64,000 nucleotides of DNA. Origin: Streptococcus sp. HPH0090 (lineage in GTDB: Bacteria > Bacillota > Bacilli > Lactobacillales > Streptococcaceae). The stretch is taken from positions 52,829-116,828 of the forward strand of contig NZ_KE150466.1 in the NCBI RefSeq assembly GCF_000411475.1, in the 5' to 3' direction. The position numbers and the translations under genes are program-made. Below the pieces are notes generated by a model. It was not told where the DNA came from, ran no database searches, and was given only the letters and a program-made list of their open reading frames with translations. Every line of letters begins with the position of its first letter. The stretch's first letter is position 1. Below are positions 1 through 8,171 of the stretch, piece after piece.

Positions 1-1
1 C

Positions 2-1555
2 AATTTATCAGTTAAACAAGATAATGTTGAGGATCGATTGAACACTGTCAATGAAGTTAAACAAATTTTTGATAACTTCAAGCACTCGGAAAGTATTGCC
101 TTACAGTATGTTAAAGTTTTATACAATCTATCTAATCTACAAAATGATCTCAATCAAACGAAGCTGAGAGTCATTGAAATATTAGATATCCTAAAAAATT
201 TCTCTAGCGTTGAAATACTTAATATTCTAGTAGATATATTACAAAACAACTCTGATATAAAATTAGATACAGATAAGATTCCAACTACTAGTCTTACAAA
301 AATTTTAGATAAGCTGTGTTTAAACTCTAATATTGACACGGATAGAGATTTACTAATTCGTACTTTAAACCTTAAACTTACTTCAGGTCGTAAACTAGTT
401 GTAAATACCAAATACGATATTTTAAATAGTTGGATTGAATACTATAAAGATGTTAAAGATAAAGATAAACTCACTCAACTAATAGATATCTATAAGATCG
501 TTCAAGAAATCAAATTTAAACTTGGTTTGAAAGAAGATAATAAGGAGCTTCAATTTGGTCATTACACTAAAGGAGCTACTCTACAAGTTATGTTAAAACA
601 AGAGGAAAAGAATGAGAAGAAACATATTTTTTCCGTATCTGGAAAAACTCGCTTGTACAACGCTAGTTATATGAACGATCCCGAAGAAGGGTTGATTATC
701 GAAAAAGTGTTAAAATCTAACAAAGAAGGGAAAATTTCATCCTACTTTGATAATCGAAATATTTTAGATCCTAGCTCATGGTTTTTAATGAGTTTTACCA
801 TTAAAACTGATGACTTAGCTATGTGGTCCCAGTACGGCGATAATGCTCAAGGTGTTTGTCTAGTACTTAAGGAAGATGATTTTTCAAGATTCACTTCTTT
901 CAATGATGTATCATGGCGTAAAGAAACTCTACTACTAGAATCTGAAAACAAGAGTGAAGTTGCAATATCTGAATCAAGTAGTGATTTCAAAAGTTCTTCG
1001 AATAAATTAGAGAATAATGATTCAAGCAATTCTATCAATAGTGATGAAACCCAACTAAAATCTGGGCAAAAAGACAATGTTTCTAAAGGAAGCATTGATT
1101 ATCTCTATAGAATAGCCTATGTTAAAAATACAGGTGAAAACTTTGAACTAGAAAAAACAGAACTATTTGATGGCAATGAAATCACAAAATTAAAAGAATC
1201 TGTGAATAATTTAAAACAAAAATTGTATGAGAGAGTGAATGATGATGATGACTTTTATAAAAAAGCTATCTCCAACTGTATCGAAGAAATTCGTTACTTG
1301 TTCAAATCTGTAGATTACAAATATGAAAACGAACTTCGGATCTTACGCTATGCTAATCTAGACCCAAGTAATGATAAAATAAAAATAGATAAAGAATCTG
1401 GAATTGGTAAACTTTATGTAGAACGGGAAAATCCAATTCAAATTGATGAAGTCATTTTCGGTCCTAAGTTTCCAAATCCAGAATATGTAACGCCTTTACT
1501 GAAGCTATTGGATAATGATATCAAATATAAAAAATCTACGATAAAATTCAGATAA
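2..1555 (+). CDS. DUF2971-family protein, 5' truncated by window edge
   Basis: The reading frame is open from the first codon of the window, so the gene probably begins upstream. A TTG at 38 with GAGG five bases before it is a possible but weaker start. The first ~180 residues are helix-rich and of unknown role. From about residue 195 (counted from TTG 38) the order 'YNASYMNDPEEG', 'MWSQYGDNAQGVCL' and 'YKYENELRILRY' matches the DUF2971 pattern, whose biochemical function is unknown. A Ser/Asn/Glu/Lys-rich low-complexity insert (about residues 302-350) splits the domain. Base composition is visibly more AT-rich than the neighbours, which suggests acquired DNA. A terminator follows the stop. 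The family call is by motif resemblance only. Confidence 0.6.
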   Translation, partial: NLSVKQDNVEDRLNTVNEVKQIFDNFKHSESIALQYVKVLYNLSNLQNDLNQTKLRVIEILDILKNFSSVEILNILVDILQNNSDIKLDTDKIPTTSLTKILDKLCLNSNIDTDRDLLIRTLNLKLTSGRKLVVNTKYDILNSWIEYYKDVKDKDKLTQLIDIYKIVQEIKFKLGLKEDNKELQFGHYTKGATLQVMLKQEEKNEKKHIFSVSGKTRLYNASYMNDPEEGLIIEKVLKSNKEGKISSYFDNRNILDPSSWFLMSFTIKTDDLAMWSQYGDNAQGVCLVLKEDDFSRFTSFNDVSWRKETLLLESENKSEVAISESSSDFKSSSNKLENNDSSNSINSDETQLKSGQKDNVSKGSIDYLYRIAYVKNTGENFELEKTELFDGNEITKLKESVNNLKQKLYERVNDDDDFYKKAISNCIEEIRYLFKSVDYKYENELRILRYANLDPSNDKIKIDKESGIGKLYVERENPIQIDEVIFGPKFPNPEYVTPLLKLLDNDIKYKKSTIKFR

Positions 1556-1574
1556 ATTTCTCAGAAAATCCTCT

Positions 1575-1605
1575 AATCTTCTAGTTTTTACTAGAAGATT
1601 TTTTA
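1575..1605 (+). terminator. Rho-independent terminator after the DUF2971 gene
   Basis: A 10-bp perfect stem (AATCTTCTAG with CTAGAAGATT) and a six-base loop are followed by TTTT and an AT-rich tail. It isolates the DUF2971 gene from the PadR operon. Confidence 0.85.
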
Positions 1606-1624
1606 TATATAAAAATTTTATACA
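1604..1624. repeat. AT-rich palindrome, copy 1, upstream of padR promoter
   Basis: This 21-bp near-palindrome (TATATA, A/T centre, TTTATA arms) differs from a second copy at 1676-1696 at only two positions. It lies just upstream of the -35 box of the padR promoter and is a candidate operator for the autoregulating PadR protein. Its 5' end overlaps the U-tract of the preceding terminator. Confidence 0.5.
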
Positions 1625-1630
1625 TATTGC

Positions 1631-1659
1631 TTGACAGCGTTTCCATTTAGATGTATGAT
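1631..1659 (+). promoter_or_regulatory. Sigma-A promoter of the PadR operon
   Basis: TTGACA at 1631-1636, a 17-bp spacer and TATGAT at 1654-1659 make a near-consensus promoter. It is flanked on both sides by copies of the same 21-bp palindrome. Confidence 0.85.
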
Positions 1660-1675
1660 GTATGTGTAGAATAAT

Positions 1676-1696
1676 TATATATAAAATTTTTATATA
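1676..1696. repeat. AT-rich palindrome, copy 2, in padR 5' leader
   Basis: Second copy of the 21-bp palindrome, in the untranslated leader between the -10 box and the Shine-Dalgarno sequence. The two copies are 72 bp apart centre to centre, close to seven helical turns, so proteins bound to both would lie on the same DNA face. Confidence 0.5.
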
Positions 1697-1714
1697 CTAA
1701 AAAGGAGGTGCCCC

Positions 1715-2041
1715 ATGTATTTTCCAACATCATCGGCTTTGATTGAATTTCTCATCTTGGCCATTCTAGAACAAGGGGATTCCTATGGTTATGAAATTAG
1801 CCAAACTATTAAACTCATCGCCAAAATTAAGGAATCTACTCTCTACCCCATCCTGAAAAAACTGGATACTAATCGCTATCTGACTACATACTCTCGCGAA
1901 TACCAAGGTCGGATGCGCAAGTACTACTCCTTGACAGAGGTTGGAGAGGAGCAACTGTTTGTCCTTCGAGAAGAATGGACACTCTATACTGACACTATCA
2001 ACGGCATCATAGAAGGGAGCATTCGCCATGACAAGAACTGA
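1715..2041 (+). CDS. PadR-family transcriptional regulator
   Basis: At 108 residues this is the usual length of a short PadR repressor: a winged helix (residues ~10-80) plus a short dimerisation helix. 'LILAILEQGDSYGYEI', 'ESTLYPILKKLD' and 'GRMRKYYSLTEVGEEQL' are the family hallmarks. A strong Shine-Dalgarno (AAAAGGAGG) precedes the ATG. The stop overlaps the start of the DUF1700 gene by 14 bp, and this PadR/DUF1700/DUF4097 order is common in Firmicutes. Regulators of this type usually repress their own operon and are released by envelope or drug stress; the ligand here cannot be inferred. The two palindromes flanking the promoter are the likely operators. Confidence 0.9.
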   Translation: MYFPTSSALIEFLILAILEQGDSYGYEISQTIKLIAKIKESTLYPILKKLDTNRYLTTYSREYQGRMRKYYSLTEVGEEQLFVLREEWTLYTDTINGIIEGSIRHDKN

Positions 2042-2621
2042 ATATTTGAATCAGCTTGAAGCCTATCTGATGAAGCTTCCTCAAGCTGACCGCATCGAAG
2101 CAATGGACTACTTCAAAGAACTCTTCGATGATGCTGGTCCAGAAGGTGAGGAAGAACTCATAGCTAGTCTCGGTAGTCCAAAAGAGGCTGCCCATGATAT
2201 TTTGACAACACTTCTCGATAAAAAAATCAACGAAGAAAATTCCAATAAGAACAACCGTCAAGTTTTACAAATCGCAATCCTCGCACTTCTGGCTGCTCCT
2301 ATCGGCATTCCTGTAGCAATTGGTCTCCTTATGGTTATCATCGGGATTTTTATCGCAGCAATTAGTGTACTTTTAACCTTCTTTGCTGTATCAGCAGCTG
2401 GAATGGTGCTCGGAACTGTCCTCCTATTTGAAAGCTTCTACGTTCTGGCTGAATCTACATCTGCCTTTATGCTGATTTTTGGTGGAGGTTTACTGGCAAT
2501 CGGAGCTTCGTCCCTAGTTTTGCTAGCAACTTCCTATGTGACCCGTTTCTTTGGAATACTAATCCTTCGACTCATTCAGTGGATTCTTAATAGAGGAAAG
2601 AGAGGTGAAAGTCATGCGTAA
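2028..2621 (+). CDS. DUF1700 (HAAS) domain membrane protein
   Basis: The N-terminal ~75 residues form the soluble HAAS helical domain ('MTRTEYLNQLEAYLMKLP', 'EAMDYFKELFDDAG', 'ASLGSPKEAAHDIL'), which often accompanies PadR regulators. Residues ~80-190 hold three or four hydrophobic segments. The start lies inside padR and the end overlaps the DUF4097 start at 2614, so the three genes are translationally coupled. HAAS proteins are thought to act in signalling or envelope stress next to PadR and DUF4097 partners. No catalytic residue is evident and the molecular function is unknown. Confidence 0.85.
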   Translation: MTRTEYLNQLEAYLMKLPQADRIEAMDYFKELFDDAGPEGEEELIASLGSPKEAAHDILTTLLDKKINEENSNKNNRQVLQIAILALLAAPIGIPVAIGLLMVIIGIFIAAISVLLTFFAVSAAGMVLGTVLLFESFYVLAESTSAFMLIFGGGLLAIGASSLVLLATSYVTRFFGILILRLIQWILNRGKRGESHA

Positions 2622-3561
2622 ATTAACAAAAGGATTTCTTATCTTTGGTGTTGTTACTAGTATCATCGGTTTTACCATGATGATCATCGGCATCCAAACC
2701 GATGGTGTCAGAAGCCTCCTTGCAATGTCTCAAAATCCAGTCTTTGAGAGCCGAATGGAAGAGCTCACATTTGATCAAGATATCGAAAATCTTAACATCT
2801 CACTAACACAACATTCGCTAGTTATTACGGAGTCAAACGATGATAAGATTCACATCCAGTATCATCCAACCATCTCTGAAAAAGAGAATCTTCAACATTC
2901 TAGTAAAGAAAAAACTCTTGAGATTTCCGACACCAAGTCAACTACACGTCCTTCTGTTGGTTCTAGTATCCAGGGTATTCTCTTTATCGCAAGCGGAATC
3001 TCTAGCCGCAATGATGAAGTCGTACTCTCATTACCAAGAGGAAAGGACTTAAAAAATCTTACAGCTCAGGTTGACCATCGTATCCTTTCAATTTCCAATG
3101 CAAAAATCAGCAATGCCAAGATTCTGTCAAATGGATATCTCCTTCGTATCACTGATAGCGAGATTAAGAATAGCCAACTGACCACAGCTGGAATCGTCAA
3201 TGTATTTGAAACAAGTCTAACAGATAGCCGTATCCAAGCAGAACATGAACATATCTCTGCTGACGACATCCAAGTCCATGGTCGTGTGGAATTAGAGGCA
3301 GAAAAAGACATGACCCTAAAGCTAACCCAAAAAGAATTTGACAGAATCAATGTAGAACTTTCTTCTGACCATGGTTCCATCTACCATCGCAGTCGGGAAG
3401 GATATAATCCGTATGAGGAAAACAAGGAAGATGAAGAGTTCTCTAATCCTTACAATTCAGAGAAAAAAGATACACAAGATTTACTTGTCGCAAAAGCTGG
3501 TCAAGACATCAATCTACCAAAAGAGGAGGTTCGCTCGCCTTCTTATAGAAATCATGAATAA
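2614..3561 (+). CDS. DUF4097 family beta-strand-repeat protein, membrane anchored
   Basis: A hydrophobic segment at residues ~8-30 anchors a long region of regularly spaced short beta strands (residues ~45-260), the DUF4097/adhesin-like beta-helix pattern. The polar acidic tail ('EENKEDEEFSNPYNSEKKDTQ') is probably disordered. ATG 2614 is preferred over the in-frame GTG at 2605 because AGAGG sits eight bases before it; the ATG also overlaps the DUF1700 stop codon. The protein probably faces the cell surface and works with the DUF1700 partner in an envelope-stress module under PadR control. The exact function is unknown. Confidence 0.8.
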   Translation: MRKLTKGFLIFGVVTSIIGFTMMIIGIQTDGVRSLLAMSQNPVFESRMEELTFDQDIENLNISLTQHSLVITESNDDKIHIQYHPTISEKENLQHSSKEKTLEISDTKSTTRPSVGSSIQGILFIASGISSRNDEVVLSLPRGKDLKNLTAQVDHRILSISNAKISNAKILSNGYLLRITDSEIKNSQLTTAGIVNVFETSLTDSRIQAEHEHISADDIQVHGRVELEAEKDMTLKLTQKEFDRINVELSSDHGSIYHRSREGYNPYEENKEDEEFSNPYNSEKKDTQDLLVAKAGQDINLPKEEVRSPSYRNHE

Positions 3562-3591
3562 AAAGTTACTAATCAAAAGGGAGGTCTCATC

Positions 3592-4551
3592 ATGACTCAA
3601 GAATGGTTTGAAAGTGCTGATTTCGAGAAAACAGCCAACAATGATAAAAAAGAAAGTCCATCTGACCCAGTCATTCCCGAGGAAGAACTAAAAGAAAAAG
3701 AAGAATTGTCAGTAGTCGAGGAAAATTCCCAAGCCAATCCTGAAAATCAGGAAATTGACCTAGAAAAAGTAGAGGCTGAAGAACAAGAAGAAGCTGAAGA
3801 TAAACTGGCAACAAAGACAGACCAGTCAGAAGAGCCTGTTAAAGAAGCGCCTCAGACAAGCAAATCTTTGGAAAGTCCATTTGTCCCAGATCCTGTACCT
3901 ACAAAAACGGCAATCTTCAAGGAAGAACTAGCTGACTTTTGGGTTTGGTTACAAGGTGCCCTTAAAGAACCAACAGCAAGGTTTGATACAGATAAGAAAC
4001 ACAGTTACACTGCCTTTGCGCTCCTAACTATCTTTTCTGCCACGAGTTTCCTCTTTACAGTATATCACGCCAAGCAAGCCTACTACGGCCATATGGCAGC
4101 CATCGACTCTAAAGCTCTCCAGAATTTCCCTTCACTAAATCTCTTTTCTATCTTCTCCATCCTGGTAGCGACAAGTTTGTTCTTCTTCTCTATCCTCATG
4201 GGTGGATTTGTAGTCAAACGTTTTGTCGATCAGGACAGTGATTGGACATTGGAAAGAGCCTTTCAAGTACATAGTAGGATCTTGGCTATCCCAATTCTCT
4301 TGACAGGTATTGCTAGCTTCTTTGCCTTCTTTAACGGTCTACGCTTTGTAGCTCTTCTCTGCCTCATTAGTATGGGCATGGTACTACTTGGTAACCTTTA
4401 TATCATTTCAAGACCCAGCAAGGGTAGTCAAACTGATTCCTTCTATCGCCTTCTCTTGGCTTTCTTGGTCAACGGAGGTGTCCTATTTATCTTTTTCCTA
4501 GCAGAAATGGCACTTGTTTTCGACTATCTTCGAATTCTTGTCTTCTTATAA
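3592..4551 (+). CDS. Acidic N-terminal, multi-spanning membrane protein of the PadR operon
   Basis: A Glu/Lys/Pro-rich disordered N-terminus (residues 1-~105) is followed by a polytopic domain with five probable membrane spans (about residues 140-165, 183-208, 228-250, 252-275 and 285-312). It follows DUF4097 after 30 bp with a good Shine-Dalgarno (GGGAGGTC), and a strong terminator comes right after its stop, so it is the last gene of the PadR operon. The long charged N-terminus would be cytoplasmic if the first span is in-to-out. I do not recognise a named function; it resembles an uncharacterised streptococcal membrane protein family. Confidence 0.75.
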   Translation: MTQEWFESADFEKTANNDKKESPSDPVIPEEELKEKEELSVVEENSQANPENQEIDLEKVEAEEQEEAEDKLATKTDQSEEPVKEAPQTSKSLESPFVPDPVPTKTAIFKEELADFWVWLQGALKEPTARFDTDKKHSYTAFALLTIFSATSFLFTVYHAKQAYYGHMAAIDSKALQNFPSLNLFSIFSILVATSLFFFSILMGGFVVKRFVDQDSDWTLERAFQVHSRILAIPILLTGIASFFAFFNGLRFVALLCLISMGMVLLGNLYIISRPSKGSQTDSFYRLLLAFLVNGGVLFIFFLAEMALVFDYLRILVFL

Positions 4552-4555
4552 AAAA

Positions 4556-4588
4556 ATCCCAGCTATTTAAGAATAGCTGGGATTTTAT
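4556..4588. terminator. Bidirectional terminator between convergent operons
   Basis: A 12-bp perfect stem (ATCCCAGCTATT/AATAGCTGGGAT) with a four-base loop has T-rich flanks on both strands. It ends the PadR operon on + and the hydrolase pair on -. Confidence 0.9.
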
Positions 4589-4633
4589 ATGTCTAACGAA
4601 CCACTATTTCTCATCTTGTAGTTTCGAGAAAAT

Positions 4634-5821
4634 CTATTTACCTTTTCGTTTAGACCTTTTGAAAACTCCTGTGATATTTGAAAATGCACTTTTGGCAAAA
4701 TGTTCCACCTTACCTTCGACCTTTTGAATGGGCTTTGGAAGATAACTCTTAAAAACATCAAATTGAGCATTGAATAGTTTGAAGAAAACTTGTATCGTCA
4801 TCTTTTTTTGTTCAGATGTTAGACGAGTCATGTTATTTACGATTTTGATAATTTTCTTAGGTGTATCAACGGTGATATCTGCAAACTTGTTGATACCTGA
4901 CTCCAAAAAGACATCAAAGATAACATCTGAAAACTCTTGCTTTTCATTGTTACTCATGGTATCTAACCAGCTCGAAATAACCTTGTCGGCATGAATACTT
5001 AACTGAGATTGATTTTCAATCTGGACAAAGTCTATTTGCCCTACCTCCCAAGAGAAAGTATCGTGTTGAAGTAACAAAATAGCGTTACTCTTGACTACTT
5101 TGGCATTCACCGGTGGCTCCAATAAGACGCTCACCATTGAGTCTTGAGGAATGTAGGAGGCGATTCTATCTTTTATTCGGAGAAATCCTTCTGACTCCAA
5201 AAGGGACTCATGAAGTCCTGGAGCATCAAAGGCATAAATTTCTGTAACAGCCTTTTGTTTTTCCTCATCCAATTTTGAGCTGGCATAAATCGCAAGATTT
5301 CCTCCCTTAGAATGCCCCGATACAATATACTCTCCAGGAAACTCCGTCATCCGCTTCTCTAAGTATTGATGGGCTGACTGTTGGGCTGGAACCTCGTGCA
5401 TAAAGGTCATATGGAAGTCTTCTTTCCAACCAATTAGATTTTCATCTGTCCCTCGGAAAACGACCAAATATTTCTCATGTCCAAGACGATAGGTTATGGC
5501 TGAAAATTGACGCTCAATATTTGAATCGATTTTATTAATAAAGTCAAAAGCTTCGATAGCCCCGTATCGCTCACTGCTTCCAAGAATTCCTAGGAGTTCA
5601 ATCCTTGGAGTTGTGATAACCGATAAAATTTCTCCCTTGTCGCCATTGATTGCAGTGTAATGCTGCGATATTTTCTCTAATGATATCTCGTCGTCCGTAA
5701 CAATTTGCTCAAAAGGTAAATAGGCTACTTCTGTCAATGCAAGGACATCTAAATCTTTAAAAAAGACTTTGTCAAATGAGTATGTTTTCAACCCCTGAGC
5801 ATAATCAATGATGTTACTCAT
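4634..5821 (-). CDS. DUF2974 (Mbeg1-like) alpha/beta-hydrolase
   Basis: An alpha/beta-hydrolase fold with the nucleophile elbow 'GHSKGGN' near residue 170 in the context 'YIVSGHSKGGNLAIYASS', preceded by 'YLVVFRGTDENLIGWKEDF', typical of DUF2974 lipase-class proteins. The acid is probably in 'YAFDAPGL'. There is no signal peptide, and the C-terminus is very basic (Lys/Arg-rich after residue ~375). The ATG overlaps the stop of the upstream hydrolase by four bases (ATGA), so the two are translationally coupled. Substrate unknown; a lipid or small ester is plausible. Confidence 0.8.
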   Translation of the reverse strand: MSNIIDYAQGLKTYSFDKVFFKDLDVLALTEVAYLPFEQIVTDDEISLEKISQHYTAINGDKGEILSVITTPRIELLGILGSSERYGAIEAFDFINKIDSNIERQFSAITYRLGHEKYLVVFRGTDENLIGWKEDFHMTFMHEVPAQQSAHQYLEKRMTEFPGEYIVSGHSKGGNLAIYASSKLDEEKQKAVTEIYAFDAPGLHESLLESEGFLRIKDRIASYIPQDSMVSVLLEPPVNAKVVKSNAILLLQHDTFSWEVGQIDFVQIENQSQLSIHADKVISSWLDTMSNNEKQEFSDVIFDVFLESGINKFADITVDTPKKIIKIVNNMTRLTSEQKKMTIQVFFKLFNAQFDVFKSYLPKPIQKVEGKVEHFAKSAFSNITGVFKRSKRKGK

Positions 5822-7005
5822 TCTACCCTCCCTATCTTTTTATTGATGTTCTCGTCCTTGTTAGAAATGGACTCAAATATGATACTTAACGCAAGTAGCA
5901 ATGCCCAAAATGGAGCAAACCATAACATTGCCAAATTCAACAGAAACATCAGATACTTCCAGTTGGTTTTTACTAATAAAGTTGGAATTAAAAAACAGAA
6001 AAACAAGAATCCACTAACAAGTGAAAAGAATATTCCAAAGGATGTCTCCAGAGTATAAATTGGAGATAGAATGTCATAAGTGTTCAAAATCGGGAAAACA
6101 AGGGCTAAAACAAGGGCCAATATGATACTGATTGCCACTACACTAATGTTTATCAATTTTGAATAACTCGCCCTACTGTTTAACCAGTTGTTCCATGTCT
6201 GTATTTTAGACCGGTCTTGTCTCTGCCTTACTCTTCCAGTATCTGTGTAGGTATAATAATTAGGGATATGGGCCCAGTAGATTCTTTCAATCACGGTTGC
6301 AAAAAAGTTTGAGCGAGATTGAAAAGGTTGTAAGAGTACATTTTTTTGTTGCCCCAAATGTCTTTTAAACAAAGGCAAAAAACGGAACGGATCATGATTG
6401 GAATAGAAGTTTATGAGACTATCATCATTCTTTAAAAAGTTAGACTGTTTCAAAATCTCTTGGCTACGTCGATTAAAGGTCCACCAAGGGGAAGTCGCAG
6501 AAAATGTTATGCATCTCTCTATCCCATCCTCAAAAATATATAAACGTTGAGCCAGCAAACCTCCCAAAGATACACCGGAAACTACAAAGCGTTTGTGGGG
6601 ATACTTCTTTCTCAAGGAATGATAAAACACTTGAAGACTATCATACTGATACAGGTGGACCAAGCCCATACTACCTAGAGTCGAGCTATAAATCCAGTCT
6701 TGAAAAATCGTTTTGAAACTATCTTCGTCATTTACCTTGGGGATAAAACGGGCATCGGCTCCTGTCTTGCGAAAGAGTTTTTTCCCAATCCCTACATCGG
6801 CACCTCTAACAACGATATAGATAGTATCTTCGCCTTCCGTTTCGTAGGCAACAGCTTGTAAGCCATTTACCCACGAAGCATTCTCATCAATCGAGGCAAG
6901 TTTTTTTACAACTTTATCTTCAAAAACTACACTTCCGTATCGCATTATTTCTGTATTGAATACAATACTTGTCAAGTATACTAATAATCTAGTTTCTTTA
7001 ATCAT
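5818..7005 (-). CDS. Alpha/beta-hydrolase with C-terminal membrane domain
   Basis: The elbow 'GVSLGG' within 'RFVVSGVSLGGLLAQRL' and the earlier 'IYIVVRGADVG' mark a lipase-like alpha/beta-hydrolase of the same general type as the next gene. Unlike its partner it ends in three or four hydrophobic segments (residues ~288-385), so it is probably membrane anchored with the catalytic domain in the cytoplasm. Both proteins are 395 residues long, though alignable identity is low. It begins just after the terminator of a TM2 gene and overlaps the DUF2974 hydrolase by ATGA. The pair may act as a membrane-bound/soluble couple; the reaction is not known. Confidence 0.75.
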   Translation of the reverse strand: MIKETRLLVYLTSIVFNTEIMRYGSVVFEDKVVKKLASIDENASWVNGLQAVAYETEGEDTIYIVVRGADVGIGKKLFRKTGADARFIPKVNDEDSFKTIFQDWIYSSTLGSMGLVHLYQYDSLQVFYHSLRKKYPHKRFVVSGVSLGGLLAQRLYIFEDGIERCITFSATSPWWTFNRRSQEILKQSNFLKNDDSLINFYSNHDPFRFLPLFKRHLGQQKNVLLQPFQSRSNFFATVIERIYWAHIPNYYTYTDTGRVRQRQDRSKIQTWNNWLNSRASYSKLINISVVAISIILALVLALVFPILNTYDILSPIYTLETSFGIFFSLVSGFLFFCFLIPTLLVKTNWKYLMFLLNLAMLWFAPFWALLLALSIIFESISNKDENINKKIGRVE

Positions 7006-7020
7006 TTGCTTTATTTACTG

Positions 7021-7080
7021 TCAAAAAAAGATAAGTAGTGAGCGGGATGCTTTCCCGTGTTTTATAACACTACTTATCTT
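7021..7080 (-). terminator. Terminator after TM2 gene A
   Basis: A 13-bp perfect outer stem (CACTACTTATCTT with its complement) encloses a second small hairpin (CGGGA/TCCCG). On the minus strand it is followed by a seven-T run. Confidence 0.85.
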
Positions 7081-7095
7081 TAAACGTTAATCTAC

Positions 7096-7479
7096 TTATC
7101 CTTCGTTTGCTTCTGTGGTAGCTGAAGGCACTGTCATTGTAGCAAGGGCGTTATTGATAGCCACCAAGTTTGCTTTCTTAGTCGCATTGATGATAAGGAA
7201 CCAATCGATGATTGTCCAGATACCAAAAGTCAACCAAGCCAAAAGAAGTTTTGCAACTCCTAATCCAATGTGACCAATATAGAAACGGTCAACTCCAAGA
7301 GTACCAAGAAAGATTGAAAGAATCAAAGCTGTTGTAGGGTTTTTGATGTTTGCAGCAGCGATCACTTGGTTTGCTTGTGAGTCATCTAGTTGGCTCAAAC
7401 GTTGACGAAGTGATGGAAGTTGTTCTGATGGGAAGCTCCCAGTATTTGCTGACAAGAATGAATCTGTAAAGTTTGACAT
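7096..7479 (-). CDS. TM2-domain membrane protein, copy A
   Basis: This 127-residue protein has a soluble N-terminus (1-~45) and a TM2 domain: two membrane helices joined by a short turn ('LILSIFLGTLGVDRFYIGHIGLGVAKLL' region, then 'GIWTIIDWFLI'), with the family's D-R-F-Y-x-G core. The N-terminal ~70 residues are almost identical to copy B upstream, and the 5' regions match too, so this is a recent tandem duplication. It differs in having a shorter loop between the helices and no acidic tail. TM2 proteins are small membrane proteins of unknown function. It has its own TTGACA/TAGAAT promoter and terminator. Confidence 0.9.
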   Translation of the reverse strand: MSNFTDSFLSANTGSFPSEQLPSLRQRLSQLDDSQANQVIAAANIKNPTTALILSIFLGTLGVDRFYIGHIGLGVAKLLLAWLTFGIWTIIDWFLIINATKKANLVAINNALATMTVPSATTEANEG

Positions 7480-7506
7480 AATAATCTCCTCTTTATGTTT
7501 TCTTCT

Positions 7507-7535
7507 ATTCTAGAGATTTTTTCCCTTTTTGTCAA
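7507..7535 (-). promoter_or_regulatory. Promoter of TM2 gene A
   Basis: On the minus strand TTGACA, a 17-bp spacer and TAGAAT lie about 28 bp before the ATG. The block from -35 to start codon is nearly identical to that of TM2 gene B. Confidence 0.85.
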
Positions 7536-7631
7536 ATTTTCTCTAGGTTTACCGCCTGTTTCGGCCGGTTTTTGCTGTCTCTATCATACTTCCTTTCACT
7601 CGTGTCACATTTATTCTTTGGCTTCTGTAAA

Positions 7632-7661
7632 CAAAAAATCCTGTCAATCTTTGACAGGATT
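7632..7661 (-). terminator. Terminator after TM2 gene B
   Basis: An 11-bp stem (AATCCTGTCAA/TTGACAGGATT) and a three-base loop, then TTTT on the minus strand. Confidence 0.85.
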
Positions 7662-7685
7662 CTGATATACAAAAGATAAATTTAC

Positions 7686-8144
7686 TTATTCTTCAGTAGC
7701 TTCAACTTGTTCTGCAACAACTTCTACTTTTTCTTCAATGACTTCTACAGTTTCTGGAGTAGCTGTCATTGTAGCAAGAGCTGTGTTGATAGCTTCAAAG
7801 TTTGCTGCTTTTGTAGCGTTCATGATAAGGAACCAGTCAACAACAACCCAGATCCAAGTAAAGAATAGTGAGAATCCGAATGTGATAATAGGCAAAAGCA
7901 AAGTAGCCAAGAGTTTACCAATTCCTAGACCAGTATTACCAATGTAGAAACGGTCAACTCCAAATCCACCTAAGAAGATTGAAAGAATCAAAGCTGTTGT
8001 AGGGTTTTTAACGTCTGTAGCAGCAATTACTTGGTTTGCTTGTGAATCATCTAATTGACTCAAGCGTTCACGAAGTGATGGAAGTTGCTCTGATGGGAAG
8101 TTAGCAGTATTTGCTGACAAGAATGAATCTGTAAAGTTTGACAT
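7686..8144 (-). CDS. TM2-domain membrane protein, copy B
   Basis: This is the 152-residue paralogue of copy A, with the same N-terminus ('MSNFTDSFLSANTA') and the D-R-F-Y-x-G TM2 core near residue 65. It has a longer inter-helix segment and an extra acidic C-terminal tail of ~30 residues (EEKVEVVAEQVEATEE type) that copy A lacks. Gene, promoter and Shine-Dalgarno (AAGAGGAGA) are repeated as one unit. The acidic tail could recruit a partner or alter stability; that is inference. The family function is unknown. Confidence 0.9.
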   Translation of the reverse strand: MSNFTDSFLSANTANFPSEQLPSLRERLSQLDDSQANQVIAATDVKNPTTALILSIFLGGFGVDRFYIGNTGLGIGKLLATLLLPIITFGFSLFFTWIWVVVDWFLIMNATKAANFEAINTALATMTATPETVEVIEEKVEVVAEQVEATEE

Positions 8145-8171
8145 AATAATCTCCTCTTTATGTTTTCTTAT

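Noticed and set aside
7540..7600. GC-rich stretch CCGCCTGTTTCGGCCGG as an extra terminator or attachment site
   Set aside because: It forms only a short imperfect hairpin without a T-run and has no repeat elsewhere in the window.
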